Shown in pieces: positions 13,161 through 24,770 of a DNA stretch of 64,000 nucleotides (within the stretch, counting starts at the first letter, position 1; the number at the start of each line of letters is the position of its first letter). The position numbers were made by a program, and so were the translations under genes. The DNA comes from Papaver somniferum (lineage: Eukaryota > Streptophyta > Magnoliopsida > Ranunculales > Papaveraceae). The notes below the pieces were generated by a model that saw only the letters and a list, made by a program, of their open reading frames with translations, made no database searches and was not told the DNA's origin. Location of the stretch: the NCBI RefSeq assembly GCF_003573695.1, contig NC_039359.1, positions 116,443,849-116,507,848 on the forward strand, read 5' to 3'.

Positions 13161-14114
13161 CTAGATCCGGTAAGCAACCAGAGATTGAACATGGACGAGC
13201 TCATCAGATGCTTTCTTCAGTTCGTTTTTTAAAAACTCAAGATTCCTTGTTTCAATTCCGAGTTGTTCACGAAAGACTTCAAAATCTTGAAGAAGATTTC
13301 CTACCAGTTGTGATGATATTTGAACTGGTAGTTTGTTTTCATGATCAATGGCATGAAGGCATGTTATGAAAACATGATTCTCATGAAACTCGATAGTCTT
13401 CCCTTCTTTGAATTCATCATCTTCGTTTCTTCTATTCATTGTGGACGCCAAGTTGGTAAAACCTTTTGACCTTTCAGAAAAGTGTAACACGGGATGATAC
13501 CTAAGTATATAAATACGTTCCATGGAAAACCCTAAGAAACTTGTACACGTTCGTGTGGGCCAGGAATTTATGTAGGGGTAGTCACGACCTTAAGATGTGA
13601 CCGAAAGAAGAATGGAGTTCGATAGTCATGATAAATAGTTGAGAACCAACTATTTAGAGGAAGTACACGCAAACAAGAGAAAAATTCTCAAGGAAAAAAG
13701 ATCATGATTATCTACAAGAGAGAAACTGGAGCGAAGCTCAACAGAATTTAAAGATAAAAAAAAGAACAAGAAGAGAAAAAAAAATACAACCTCGGCAACA
13801 TTTCTCAAGACACACTTCTTGAGAATAATGAGCATCCTTCTTATTAAAAGAGGGATGTTGTATTGGGAAGTCATGGTTTGCTCATCAATTTTGACTTCTT
13901 CTTTTTCTCCTTCAGAAGGATTTTGAGACAAATCACATGACATAGTTGAAGGAGTTTTATTAAGAGAGGAACTAGGAGTACATGAGTCAATCGCTTTCCA
14001 TGATTTTTTGATGCCCCGTTTGAGTCTGTTTATGCTTACCTTTAGTTCTGAGACTCGATTATTGATATATAAGCAATCTGGAGCTGAACTCTTGGAAATT
14101 GCGGCCTTCTCCAA
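13161..14114 (-). pseudogene. Degenerate ORF pieces in the copia interior
   Basis: Two open stretches on the element's coding strand, 13650-14114 and 13161-13523, are charged and Lys/Glu/Ser rich, with a heptad-like run in the second (around IETRNLEFLKNELKKASDEL). They follow the CCHC-bearing piece. No polymerase, integrase or protease motif was found. They may be a remnant of a replaced downstream ORF; no function is proposed. Confidence 0.35.
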
Positions 14115-14367
14115 GGAGAGACAAGAAACTTGACTTTTCTTTCTTTCTCCTATGTCTTTTTCTCTTTTCAGAGTTATTTAAGAAGTCAGTTACTCTTCGA
14201 CCATTCTTCTTTCTACCATTTTTCGTTTCAAAAGCACAATTAAGAAAAGACTTATCATAGTAGTTTTCTTGATTGTCAAAGGTTCATTTTACTCCAATAA
14301 CGTGAGAGAGCGGTTTGATAACTTCTTTAGACATCCATGCAAGCATGTTGTGAAATTTTTCATTCCT

Positions 14368-15251
14368 TTAACGAAACTGACATCTTCGCTCAGAATGTCC
14401 TTTCTTTCCGCAGAAATAGCAGTTAAAGGATTTATTCTTAACCGTTCTCGCGTGAGTAGATTTGTAATAAGTAGACTCCTTATTTTTAGGTGCATTACCA
14501 TCTGCGAAAGTTTTTTCACATGAAGAATTATCAATAGCCTTAAAAAAGTTGATCTTACCAGTTTTTGGAGCGTCTATTCCTTTATAGCCCAGACCACGTG
14601 TATTACGATGTTCTTTACATGCTCCAATCATAGAAGACAATTTTGTTGAATCTTCTCAGACTCTCTTCCAGTGATTTCACTTTATCAAGAGCAATTGCAA
14701 GGTCAGTCTCCAAGGATTGTTTTTTGGGCAAGAAGACTAAGTTCTTTGTCATCAAAACATTTTTGTTGAGAGTCATATCTTGCTTCAGATTCTGCAAGTT
14801 TCTCTTCCAACAAGAAGTATTTTTGATAAAGATTATCACATTCAAGTGACTTCATACGTAGGTTTTCCTCAGAATCCTTGAGGATCGATTCGTTAGAACG
14901 ATTCGGAAAATAAACACCTGTGTAACATCTTCTCAACTTCTTGTTTTCTCGACAGAGAGGAGTCAGAAGAGGTGAGACATGAGAAGTTATAATCTTCTTC
15001 ATATTCCACGAATCCATAAACTTAACATACTCTGAGACTTCCTCATCAACATCTCTATCAATATCTGAATCAGCTTCATCAGAAAGTTCATCCAACTGTT
15101 CTTCTAGGAGAGTTTCCCAATCAACAGTTTTTACATCAAGAGAATGTTTAGATATTGACTTAGATGTGACAGTTCTATCAGGTGAATCCAAGCTTTTAGA
15201 AACATCTGGTAATTTCTGAACTGGTACGTTATTAGAGATAGGTTCGTCCAT
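14368..15251 (-). pseudogene. Copia gag-like ORF with CCHC zinc knuckle, frameshifted
   Basis: The start codon at 15251 (MDEPISNNVPVQKL) lies about 50 bases after the primer site, as expected for gag. The first about 180 residues are acidic (a run of Asp/Glu around DEADSDIDRDVDEE) and then form a coiled coil (LLEEKLAESEARYD). A frameshift near 14710 moves the reading to the frame with SLETDLAIALDKVKSLEESL, and another near 14640 moves it to a basic tail ending in the knuckle CYFCGKKGHSERRC (C-X2-C-X4-H-X4-C). The knuckle is the RNA-binding signature of retroviral-type nucleocapsid. The usual N-terminal gag fold is not recognisable, so this may be a replaced or recombined gag. Confidence 0.7.
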
Positions 15252-15301
15252 AATCAGATCGCTACAAACACAAACTTGTAAGGTCTTGAACGTGTTTGCT
15301 T

Positions 15302-15313
15302 GCTCTGATACCA
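15302..15313 (-). promoter_or_regulatory. Primer binding site, initiator tRNA-Met type
   Basis: Minus strand TGGTATCAGAGC, the usual copia primer site, nine bases from the inner edge of the upstream LTR. It fixes the element's orientation as minus. Confidence 0.9.
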
Positions 15314-15322
15314 ATTGAAAAA

Positions 15323-17686
15323 TGGGGGTACAACAACCACACCCAACAATTCGATTAGCAATATGTATGGACATATTCCAATATACTTTCTCGAGAATCA
15401 ACTATACAGTCAGACTCAATCTAGATAAAAGTGTATCAAAGAGTTTATATATCAATCTCTCGATTTGATATATGCTCAAGCAAATAGAAATATGCGAGTC
15501 TTTATCAAATATTAGAGAGATAACTTGGATGGTACCAAAGACCAATATCCAAGTGTCAATCAATTTAAATCAACAACCAAAAGATCGGATATTCTAATTG
15601 ATTTAACAATGCACAACCTGTGATATTTCAATTATATAAACAAATATAATGTGGAATAGAAATAACACAAACACCAGAATTTTGTTAACGAGGAAACCGC
15701 AAATGCAGAAAAACCCCGGGACCTAGTCCAGATTTAACACACACTGTATTAAGCCGCTACAGGCACTAGCCTACTCCAAATTAACTTCGGTCTGGACTGT
15801 AGTTGAACCTCAATCAATCTCACACTGATCCAAGGTACAGTTATACTCCTACGTCTTTAATCCTAGCAGGATGCTACGTACTTGATTCCCTTAGATGATC
15901 TCACCCATAATTAAGAGTGTTGCGACCCAAAGTCGAAGACTTTAATAAACAAATATGTATCACACAGAAAAGTCTACAGTAATAGATAAATCCGTCTCCC
16001 ACGAATATACCTATGAGTTTTGTTCCGTCTTTTGATAAATCAAGGTGAAAAGGAACCAATCAATAAATCGGTCTTATATTCCCGAAGAAAAGCCTACTAT
16101 TATTGATCACCACACAATAATATTAATCGACGCAGAGAAAAAAGATATTGTGGAATCACAAACGATGAGACGAAGTGTTTGTGATTACTTTTCTATCTTG
16201 CCTATCGGAGATATAAAATCTCGATCCAATTATTAAAATCGTACTCGTAACGATAGAAGATGCAAGATCATATCACACAACAACAAGAAAAGTAGTATCA
16301 GTCTGGCTTCACAATCCCAATGAAGTTTTTAAGTCGTTAACCTGGTTTCGAAGAAGAAACCAAAGGTTAAAGGATAATCGACTCTAGCTATGCAACTAGT
16401 ATCACACGTAAGGTGTGGGGATTAGGTTTCCCAGTTGCTAGGGTTCTCCATTATATAGTTTTCAAATCAGGGTTTGCAATCGATGTTAGCTTGGTAACAA
16501 CACATTCAATATTCACCGTTAGATGAAAACCTGATTAGATTCAAGCTAATATTTCTGAACCGTTGGATCGAAAACGTAGCTTGTTACACACAAATGAAAT
16601 GTCAAATTTTGGGTTTACGAACCGTTCCCAAACATTAACATTTGTTGGTTCAACAATAGTTAACCAAAATGTTAGCCATATGATTACTTTCATATCAACC
16701 ATATTCTTCTTCACCATAACTAGTTCAAATGACTCAAATGAACTAGTTAGAGAGTTGTTCAATTGCTTAGATCTTATGTAACTACACAAGACACAATCGA
16801 AGAAAAAACGGTTTGATTCACTCGAATAGGTTCATGAACTTTATAGCCACGGTTTGCAAAAGCATCCCTTAGTTCACATAAACATGAGTTCAAGAACAAC
16901 CGGTTTTAGATATAACCTTCTCAAGTTCGCGGACTGGGTTCGCGGACTTAAGCTCATGGAAGGAGTTCACAAACTCCAGCAGAAATTCTCGGGTCGAGAA
17001 CTTCCGCCAGTTCACGGACTTAGTTCGCGGACTTGGCTCACGCCACTTCCATTTCTCTTGATCAACAAAGTTCGCAAACTTTGGTTCAAGGAATAAGGAC
17101 TTCAACATATATGTGTTTCCACAACAATGCTTATATATCCTACCAATAGTTATGTAATCTAAACTTTCATTTCAATCATTGAAACATTCTCAGAGGAGGG
17201 ATATAGCCGTTATTCACAGACCATTTTTTGTCAGAGCAATTTTCAAAGTGATTGAAACATAACATGACCTTCGTCACTAGGTAAAGATGAATTCAGATAA
17301 AGCGAAAGCTTACCAACACATATTGCGAGAAATAGATAGGCGAGATAAACTCGGCTCGAAATAGAAAATGTGCATAATGAAAGTATATATATCAAAACGA
17401 CTTTTGTCTCAAGAGCAGGAGATATAATAGATAGACTTTTGAGTGACAGATAAGTTCAAGTCTCCACATACGTTTTAGTCGATGAAGACCCACCAGTTCC
17501 TTGAGTAGTACTTCGTCTTGTATGATAATTGTCATGAAGTTCTTGAGGTCAACTACACTTTCTATCCTAGTCCGAGACCTTTAGCTATGTAGGTTAGAAA
17601 TCAAGACTTATAGTTCTGATCACTAACATTGACAAACATGCTTGAGATAGCAACGCATGCGAGTTCGACCGAGCAACGCTCTAACA
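15323..17686 (-). repeat. Copia LTR, right copy (5' LTR of the element)
   Basis: 2364 bp, TG at 15323 and CA at 17686 on the plus strand. Collinear with the left copy, including the GTTCGCGGACT cluster at about 16925-17040. Confidence 0.9.
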
Positions 17687-19228
17687 AAATTCATTATTAG
17701 AGTTGCTGATCAATCATTAGTGGAGGCTACCTATTTTCAAATCAACAGAGGCACCAGACCAAATTTCTTTGTAGTTGACTAAAGAGCTTTCTTTTGATTG
17801 TGTGTCACCATACGTTAATTTCGGGTAGAATGGTGAGCTACCCAACCTTCCACCAATAGAAGCAATACTCTTTAATCTCTTGAGTGTTAATTTTGTCAAT
17901 CATGAGGGTGACGCCTATAGATGAAAACCACCTTCTTGTAGTGTGATTTGCAGTTAGCACCATTTTCTTTCGCCAATAACAGGTCCATAGAAACACATCA
18001 TCATTATCAACAAGGGAGCGACCATTAAAATATACAAGGAAAGTTGAAGACGTTTGAGGTTTACAAGAAACAGTACAAGGAAGAGCAGATTTCATATTCA
18101 AGTAAAGTAATATACAATGAGTAGATTTTTATATACATGTTAAAGACTTACAATACAAGGAGCGGAATTCTATATCTAAGTATGAAGACTTATTACAAGA
18201 GCGTAGAAAATCAAAAGATGAAAATTATTGGAGTTTATGGTATCGAAGACAATACAAGTTGTGGAGATCACAGCGGTAAAGTACTTCACCCATGACTATT
18301 TCTATTGTTATTTTTGTATTATTTTTCTTGTCTTTAAAAAAAAAAAAAAAAAAAATGAGACAAGAAATTTTTTGTTATATTGTTTTTATTTATTTGATAA
18401 GGCCGTGGGAAAGGAAGAAAAATCTATAAGGAAGTTTCAAGCAACAAGGAATAGAGGAAAAGAGTTACAATTGTCAAAGTTTTATGAAGTTCAAAAGTTT
18501 ATCATCAATAGTTGAAGACCGAAGACGAAGACCAAGAAGATGAAGAAGATGAGCCGAAGGAAGACGTTTCTATTGGATGCTGTGAGAGTGGTTCTATCAT
18601 CATTTCCGATCGGATGTGAAGTTGGTAAGTACTCCCATCCTTGCAAGTGGTTGATTTCCTTACTTAGAGACCATCAGAAAAGTCTTTTATTTCCCACGAT
18701 CTTGTGGGGTCTCCAGAAATAATTCTAAAGGTTTCCTTCCCACCATTCAATGTTTGTAGGATTTCTCTCTTCATTCCTACCTGCACACATGTGAGACCCA
18801 TAAAAAGCCGTCTTATTGAGTGTAATTATCATAAAATCCTTTTAAGTGAGGCAGAAGTCGAGGAAAAATGCTTATTGATCGCTCTCAAACACGCGTTCTC
18901 TCATTATGGTGTGGTTATTTCTCACTCAACATTTAAGAATGATAATATGTTCTTTGGTATTTTTAACTTCTTATTACTAGCATGCAGAGACTCTATGTCC
19001 TCATAGCTCTTTGGATGCTTGGGATGCAGGAATGCTTTGAAGTTGGAGTAGGTTTTGTGGGTATATCTCTCGTAAGTCCTCATAAGACTATAAATCGTCC
19101 ACTACGGACACCTAGGGGTTTAAAGGAATGTTGTATTTGCTAAGTGCATCCGTATCCTCGACGAGATGGAGTTGTTGTACTTTAGGTAGTTTTCTCGAGG
19201 ACTAGCAAAATCTAAGTGTGGGGGAATT
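17687..19228 (+). other. 3' interior of the Athila-like element
   Basis: Resumes the outer element after the copia insertion and ends in the purine tract GTGTGGGGGAATT just before the 3' LTR. Short open frames exist on the minus strand (17838-18101 and 17717-17899, adjacent frames) and plus strand (18228-18515, 18704-19006); none shows a recognisable family. The minus pair could be a frameshifted, acquired fragment. An A-run lies at 18337-18355. Confidence 0.5.
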
Positions 19229-19546
19229 TGATAAGTGCTTAATTTACATGTTTAGAATGTCAATTCCATACTTGTTTTATCTATAATTCTTGCATATTAC
19301 TTGTTATTATGATTATTTTCTAGTATATGTGTCACATCAGGTGAATCATCCTAAGAAGAGTGAAAAGGGCTACAAAATAGCTATAAACTGAAGTTCTCGG
19401 ACGAAGAAGTTACGACCAAAATAGTCGAGACAAAAAACGACGAGCTACATCGCAACTTTCGGCATTGCTAAAGCAATACCGAAAGTGGCCATATTTCGGA
19501 AGAGAAGGTGTATTTTAGACCCCAACTTTCGGCATTGCTTTGGGGT
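19229..19546 (+). repeat. 3' LTR of the Athila-like element, first part
   Basis: Starts TGATAAGTGC and follows the 5' LTR for 318 bases, including the same hairpin, up to GCTTTGGGGT, where the Tat/Ogre-like element is inserted. Confidence 0.9.
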
Positions 19547-21930
19547 TGTTTACGGGTGAAAACTATTCCTGCCGAATTTGGTAATTTGGGGTGTATGGTG
19601 AGGAATGAATCTAAACCCTAAACAAATGCACTGCACGGGAGTGCTTTGTGATTCGAGAAATCAATCTTTACAACTCTTGCCTAAACCAAGAAACGGCCGT
19701 TCCAGACTTGCTTCGGTCACAAAGTGAAGGAGATGGGGTTGATCTTAGGGAGGGAAGAGAAAAAGGTGTTGAGATTATGAAGGTGTTGGCTATGTATGAC
19801 TTGTATCAGAAAGCTGAACTGGCTTCCAGAATGTAAGCTATCAGTTCCGGTGTTTGAATACGGTTGTATCAACACTTGCTTCTGTTGTCTTGTCTTGTTT
19901 GAAAATAGGGAGGAGAACCTATTTATACAAGTCATTTATCCTAACCCACGTCTCTCATGGGAAGTGGAGAAAGTGGAGTGATGGAGTAGTGGAGTTGTGT
20001 GTGTTAGTGTTACACGATCAGTCTTGCCCACTTCTCCCATCATCACTATCCGTCCATGACTTCCTGACACGTTCTTGTGATGGTGCGTTGTGCGCTGCAT
20101 GCTGTATACCACCAGACCAATACCCCAGTATGTATCCCCCAGTTTGTGACATGATTGATGTCTCGAGTGTGTGGATCGTGGGACCCACAGAAAGCAGCAT
20201 GTGATGCTAGATTAAATAACTAAGTTATTTAGGAAGTCGATACTTGTGAAGTATCGTGTGTATTCTATGCAATTAATGCATCGAATATACTCAGCATGTA
20301 TGAAGCATCGTTGTTTGAGCGTCTTAAAATAGCTTCATGTCCAGCCTACTTCATGTGATGTTTTGGAGGCTGCGGAAGCAAGTCCTCCGTTGGCCGACCA
20401 CATGGTGTGGTAAAGTGGCGGATGATAATCACCACGACACCTCATTGACCAGTTAACTCCTGACCAGGGTTGTATAACCAAGCAGGTGAAGTTTAACGGA
20501 AGAGATGATGTTTGAGACACTCATCTGCGACCGTTAGTGGAATTAGGGTTTGTGAAGAGGTGCGCAAGCATCACTCTTCAGCTTGGTCGAAACCAAGCTC
20601 GGGACGCAATTTTGGCTAAGCCGATTGTGCATGCGTGTAAACAGCATGCCGGTGTAGACGCCTATACCTTGCTGCCCCATGAATGTGTGATCTGAACTGC
20701 TCAATCTGTCCGGTAAAGAGGAGCGGCTAGGATCGATTTGTGACAGAAATTTTTTACCGCAAAGGCCGCGCGACAAGCCTACTCATGGAGCGCGTTTCGA
20801 GACGACCAAGCTTGGTCGGTCTTGGTCGATCAGTCCGGCGTGCAGATGGCGGGCTAGTCTACACGCCTATACTTTATTATCCCATAGAAACGTGATCTAA
20901 GCCACTCAATTTGTCTGGAAAAGTTGAGTGGTCGAGATTAGTTTGCAATTGGGAGGTGTGACCACGCCTAGTTTGGGCGTGCGAATCGAGACAACCAGCC
21001 ATGATAAGCTTTGGCCGATCGGGTGTGGAGATAGATGGGTCCACAGTGATCATGTTGATTCTCACCGGACCTTCTTAGTCTACTCCTAAACCCTTCATCC
21101 GAGCAGGAGAAGATGGATGCTCGTGATCGCAACACAAGCCCTAATTAGGGTTTTGTCGGCCGTGCGTCATGCCTTTTTTGGGCGCACAAATTGTGACAAC
21201 TAACCATACTTGGTCCTGACTAATTGGTCATGTATGTAGGCGGGCCCATGGTGTTTGTGTTGACATGTTCTGGGCCCTTTGAATCTACATCTACACCCTC
21301 CATCTATGCCTGCGAAGATGGATGCTCGAGACTGTTTTGCGACACATGTAATATGCCGAAAACCCTAATTTAGGGTTTCACGTCCACGGTGCTTTGACTG
21401 GACGTATTAGCAAGCTATGATACCCTTTCGGGGATGCCGACCATGCGGGGCCCGCATTGGGTGGTGGTGAATACTCCAATACCTGCTTGAGGGTTATGGA
21501 TCTGATCTAAGCCATCCAATCATGCTGGTGAAGTTGGATGGTTGTGATCGTTTCTGAGACTGATACGGACCGTCCAGATGCTCAATCGGGCTAGTATAAC
21601 ACTCCGAGAGTTATAACATGTACGGGTATTTCATACATGCTTCATTATTAATGCTTGGAGATTCATGTTGCTCTGCTAAGAGTAAGACTCAGTCGTCATG
21701 CCGCACCAATGATAAGAGTGGAGCAGTACAGGAAATACAAGGTTGGTCATACATTAATAATGTTATAAATTCACAAGGTATATGGGATTGTTGCTACATG
21801 CTCAATTCTAGGTGAATTAGTAAAGTGAAGAAGTATTCATCACTCATTAATGGCTTTATCCTTTACAGGATGTCAGCGCATAATTTTGTCTTTCACAATT
21901 TTAGCCTTAAATGAAAATCCACCATCAATA
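19547..21930 (-). repeat. Tat/Ogre-like LTR, left copy (3' LTR)
   Basis: 2384 bp. The right half carries five related units spaced about 190-220 bp (near 20689, 20893, 21085, 21285, 21502). Each contains a stem such as CCACTCAA...TTGAGTGG or CCATCCAA...TTGGATGG. Short frames within it are duplicated in the other LTR and are not genes. Confidence 0.88.
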
Positions 21931-22039
21931 TTAAGTCCCCTGCCTAGCGCATAATTTTTACACTATTGTGGGGTAGGCATGAGATGGTGACATATACAGA
22001 TAAAACTTATGAGACAAAGTTAGATGTTACCAGGAGAGA

Positions 22040-23480
22040 CAGGTCAACCTGTCCTTGGAGCATGTCACGTTCAAGAGGCATCCAGGCGAGCGTTCCCTAG
22101 TATGATGTCGGTCTTGCTTGCTTCGATCGACCTTGCTATGCCTTCTTCGGTCGAGAGCCTGCTCCGTGCTTGCTCCGTTCGAATGTCGGTATTGCCGGAT
22201 CGACCTTGCTAAGCCTGCTTCGGTCGAGGGGCTATTGCGCATGCTTGATCGAACGTGGGCTTGATGTGCCTATTCGACAGACTGTTTTGCCTGCTTCGTT
22301 CGTGGGAGTATGCCAGGTGTGACGACGACCTTGGTGGTACCGGTTTCCTCCTTCAGGTATTTGAGTCAAGAAGGGAATATAACTTGTATGCTCCTCTTCC
22401 CATTGACAACCGTGCATGTAACCCTGAACGGATATGGACCCCACCATGTATATGCTTCGACCAAACGTTACCCTGTTGCACCTGTTTGATAGGCATATGG
22501 GCCCGCCTACTTCGCTCAACCGTGGGACTCATCATGCGCCTGCTTAATCGAACGTGGGCTTGTTGTGCCTGCTTCGGTTAAACGTGGGTCCACTGTATGC
22601 CTGCTTTGGTCGAACGTGGGACCCTATGTAAGCATGCTTGCTTCGAACATGGCATATGTGCATGCTTCAATTAAACACGGGTCCACCGTGTACATGCTTC
22701 AAATGTCGGCCCTGTGCTTCGACTGGAAACCGGCCCTGCTGTGTGCGCCTATTTCATTCGAATACCAGCCTTATGACCTTGATCAACTCCTTCTTCGTGG
22801 ATTCGACCAACACCGGCCTTGTTCGCTGACGTGTCTCAATACCAGCCTTGCTTGCTTTGCCCGAACATGGGACCCGCTGCGTGCCTGTTTTGCTTGGGGA
22901 CGGTTGTGCCTGTTTTGACCAACCCGGGGCTAGCTGTGTCTGATCAAGTGGGACCCGCCGCGTGCCTGCTTTGACCAGAAACCAAACCTGTTGCCTCACC
23001 CAACACCAGACTTGCTCCTTGACCAACACCGGCCTTGCCTTGACGAACACCGGCCTTGCTGATTTGACGAACTCCGACCTTGCTGACGGACATCGCTGCC
23101 TCGACCGACACCGGACTTGTCCCGTATACCAGCTTTGTTACTTATACCAACACCGACCTTGCTGCTGTGACCAACACTGGTCTTTCTGACTAACACCGGT
23201 TTTGGTAACCAACATCGGTCTTCCCTTTGCTCGAACGTGGCACCCAGGCGTGCTTGCTTTGCCCAAACGTGAACCTTGTATGTTCGAACGTGGTTTGGGT
23301 CCCGCTGAGAGCGTTGAAGCAGCTTCTGGAGCAAGCAGGTCCTGGAGAGCGTTGAAGCAGCTTCTGGTGGAGGGAGCGTTGAAGCGGCTTCTGCTGGAGA
23401 GAGTGTTGAAGCAGCTTCTTCAGGAGAGAGCGTTGAAGCAAGCTTCTTGTGGAAGAGCGGTGAAGCATCTTCCTCTTCAG
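22040..23480. repeat. Minisatellite-like arrays inside the Tat/Ogre-like element
   Basis: Three successive blocks of degenerate tandem repeats. The first repeats GCTTCGGTCGAACGTGGG-type words. The second (about 22960-23215) repeats ACCAACACCGGCCTTGCT. The third (about 23300-23470) repeats GAGAGCGTTGAAGCAGCTTC at about 27-30 bp. The open frames through here are products of the repeat, not genes. Such arrays are known in Tat/Ogre interiors. Confidence 0.75.
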
Positions 23481-24770
23481 TTTGATTTACACTTGCGAAT
23501 TACATGCTTCTTGATTGACCGTGTTGAAGAAGTCCCTGACTGACGGTGAAGGAACTTCATGATGAGCCTCAGTCCCCAAGCGTGATTTACATGGTTCTAT
23601 CTTGTATGGTCGGTGGGTTTACCATAATAAAGATATCGCCATCTCTCCTCCGTGACTCTACTAGTTCTTCGTGGGAAAATAAAATATGCAGAAGTTCGGA
23701 TTAACTCTGTCCGTAGTGGTTGTTGCTACGGTGAAGCTTGAACAACGGTTCTCAACCGCAGCTGCGATCAGAAGAGACTGGGAGGAAGATGGAGCGAACT
23801 TGGTGGTCTTCATATAGTGGTAGAGCTCGTCTTGTTATTAGAGGGAGAAGCTAATGATGGAACCGATGGCTTCTTGACGTTGCCTCATGGAATGAAGAAG
23901 AGGGGGAAAGTCCCCTGCCCACGAGTATCCATTGAGCCATCGACTTGATAGATGTTGCCACGCTGGGTTCATGAGACCGTCTTTACGCCTGCGTTGCGCT
24001 TCACAGACGTCCAGGAATATCATCGGCCTTTGACAATACTTCTGCACTCTTGAGTATATATTCGTCTTTGGACATCTTGGAACGATAGCGTGCTTGCATC
24101 TCTCTAAATTCACCATCTTTGAGATGGGCAGTGCTTAGTGTCATACTCCTTTGCCATTATCATCTTCGGATAGTGTCTTTGAGGAGTAGGGAAGTTCCTT
24201 CATGCGAATGACTTAACTAATGATGAAGCTCTTGACATGGAGCATTTGTATGTACCTCTTAAGACCCAGGTGCAATCTCCTTTGGTAACGCAGCTACTTC
24301 TTCTACGGGAGACGAAATTCTGAAAGCGTCTCTCATTGATGTTGCTAGCATCGATCCAGACATGGAATATCTTGGACGTTGTTTAATCATTGTGGCGGTC
24401 ATGCATGTGCTATTGGAGTTGGAGTTGGCGATATTGGACGCGTAGGATGTTGTATCTCGGTGGTTTTCCTCTTACTGCTTCAGCGGAACTTCTTACAAAG
24501 GCTGAAGATTGTATTGCCCGTTGGTGAAATATATGTTTCCACGAACATTGTGAGGCTCTTCATTACTAGCAGGCTTGTTGTTTCCAGCAGAGCAGGTGCT
24601 GTCATAATTGCACCATGCTCATACATCCTTATCTGGTTGTAGCCGCTACATCCATCCATGGGGGAGACATGTCGTGTTCGCTGGTAGCATCTACCAACAT
24701 GTCGATGTTAGGTAGAGGAAATCGTCATTGGGGCAGCATTCGTTCAAGTCTCTGGAATCCATGTAACACC
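23481..24770 (-). other. Tat/Ogre-like interior without recognised coding motif
   Basis: One open stretch on the element's strand at 23838-24116 (contains NPAWQHLSSRWLNGYSW) has no family I recognise. The rest is interrupted by stops. This is where reverse transcriptase, RNase H and integrase would be expected; none is visible. Confidence 0.4.

Larger units (their letters stand above)
9165..17686 (-). mobile_element. Ty1/copia LTR retrotransposon without pol, nested in the Athila-like interior
   Basis: Two LTRs of about 2.36 kb (9165-11525 and 15323-17686) flank 3.8 kb. On the minus strand the LTR begins TGTTAGAGC; the left copy's far end is mutated from CA to TA. A TGGTATCAGAGC primer site (initiator tRNA-Met) sits beside the upstream LTR, and a purine tract AAAGGGGGAGAT sits beside the downstream LTR. 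Repeated 'GACAAAAAGGGGGAGA'-type words near 11526 and 11940 resemble those of SIRE/Maximus-type elements, which is inference. Only gag-like remnants remain: no integrase, reverse transcriptase or RNase H motif was found. No clean 5-bp target duplication is left (AAAAG on the left, AAATT on the right). Confidence 0.88.

Noticed and set aside
9160..17691. Target duplication AAAAG/AAATT for the copia element
   Set aside because: Only three of five bases agree; not accepted as a duplication.
17717..18101. Possible captured gene fragment on the minus strand of the Athila-like interior
   Set aside because: Two frames adjoin and look partly protein-like, but no family was recognised, so no gene is called.
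19854..20776. ORFs duplicated at 26611-27624
   Set aside because: They are the same stretches of the two Tat/Ogre-like LTRs.
22040..23480. CRISPR-like appearance of the repeat arrays
   Set aside because: Units are degenerate, directly adjacent and without unique spacers; the context is a plant retrotransposon.
22255..23543. Cysteine-rich open frames on both strands (for example 22565-22918, 23190-23468)
   Set aside because: They are translations of degenerate tandem repeats in the Tat/Ogre-like interior; they appear in all frames and have no start or motif support.
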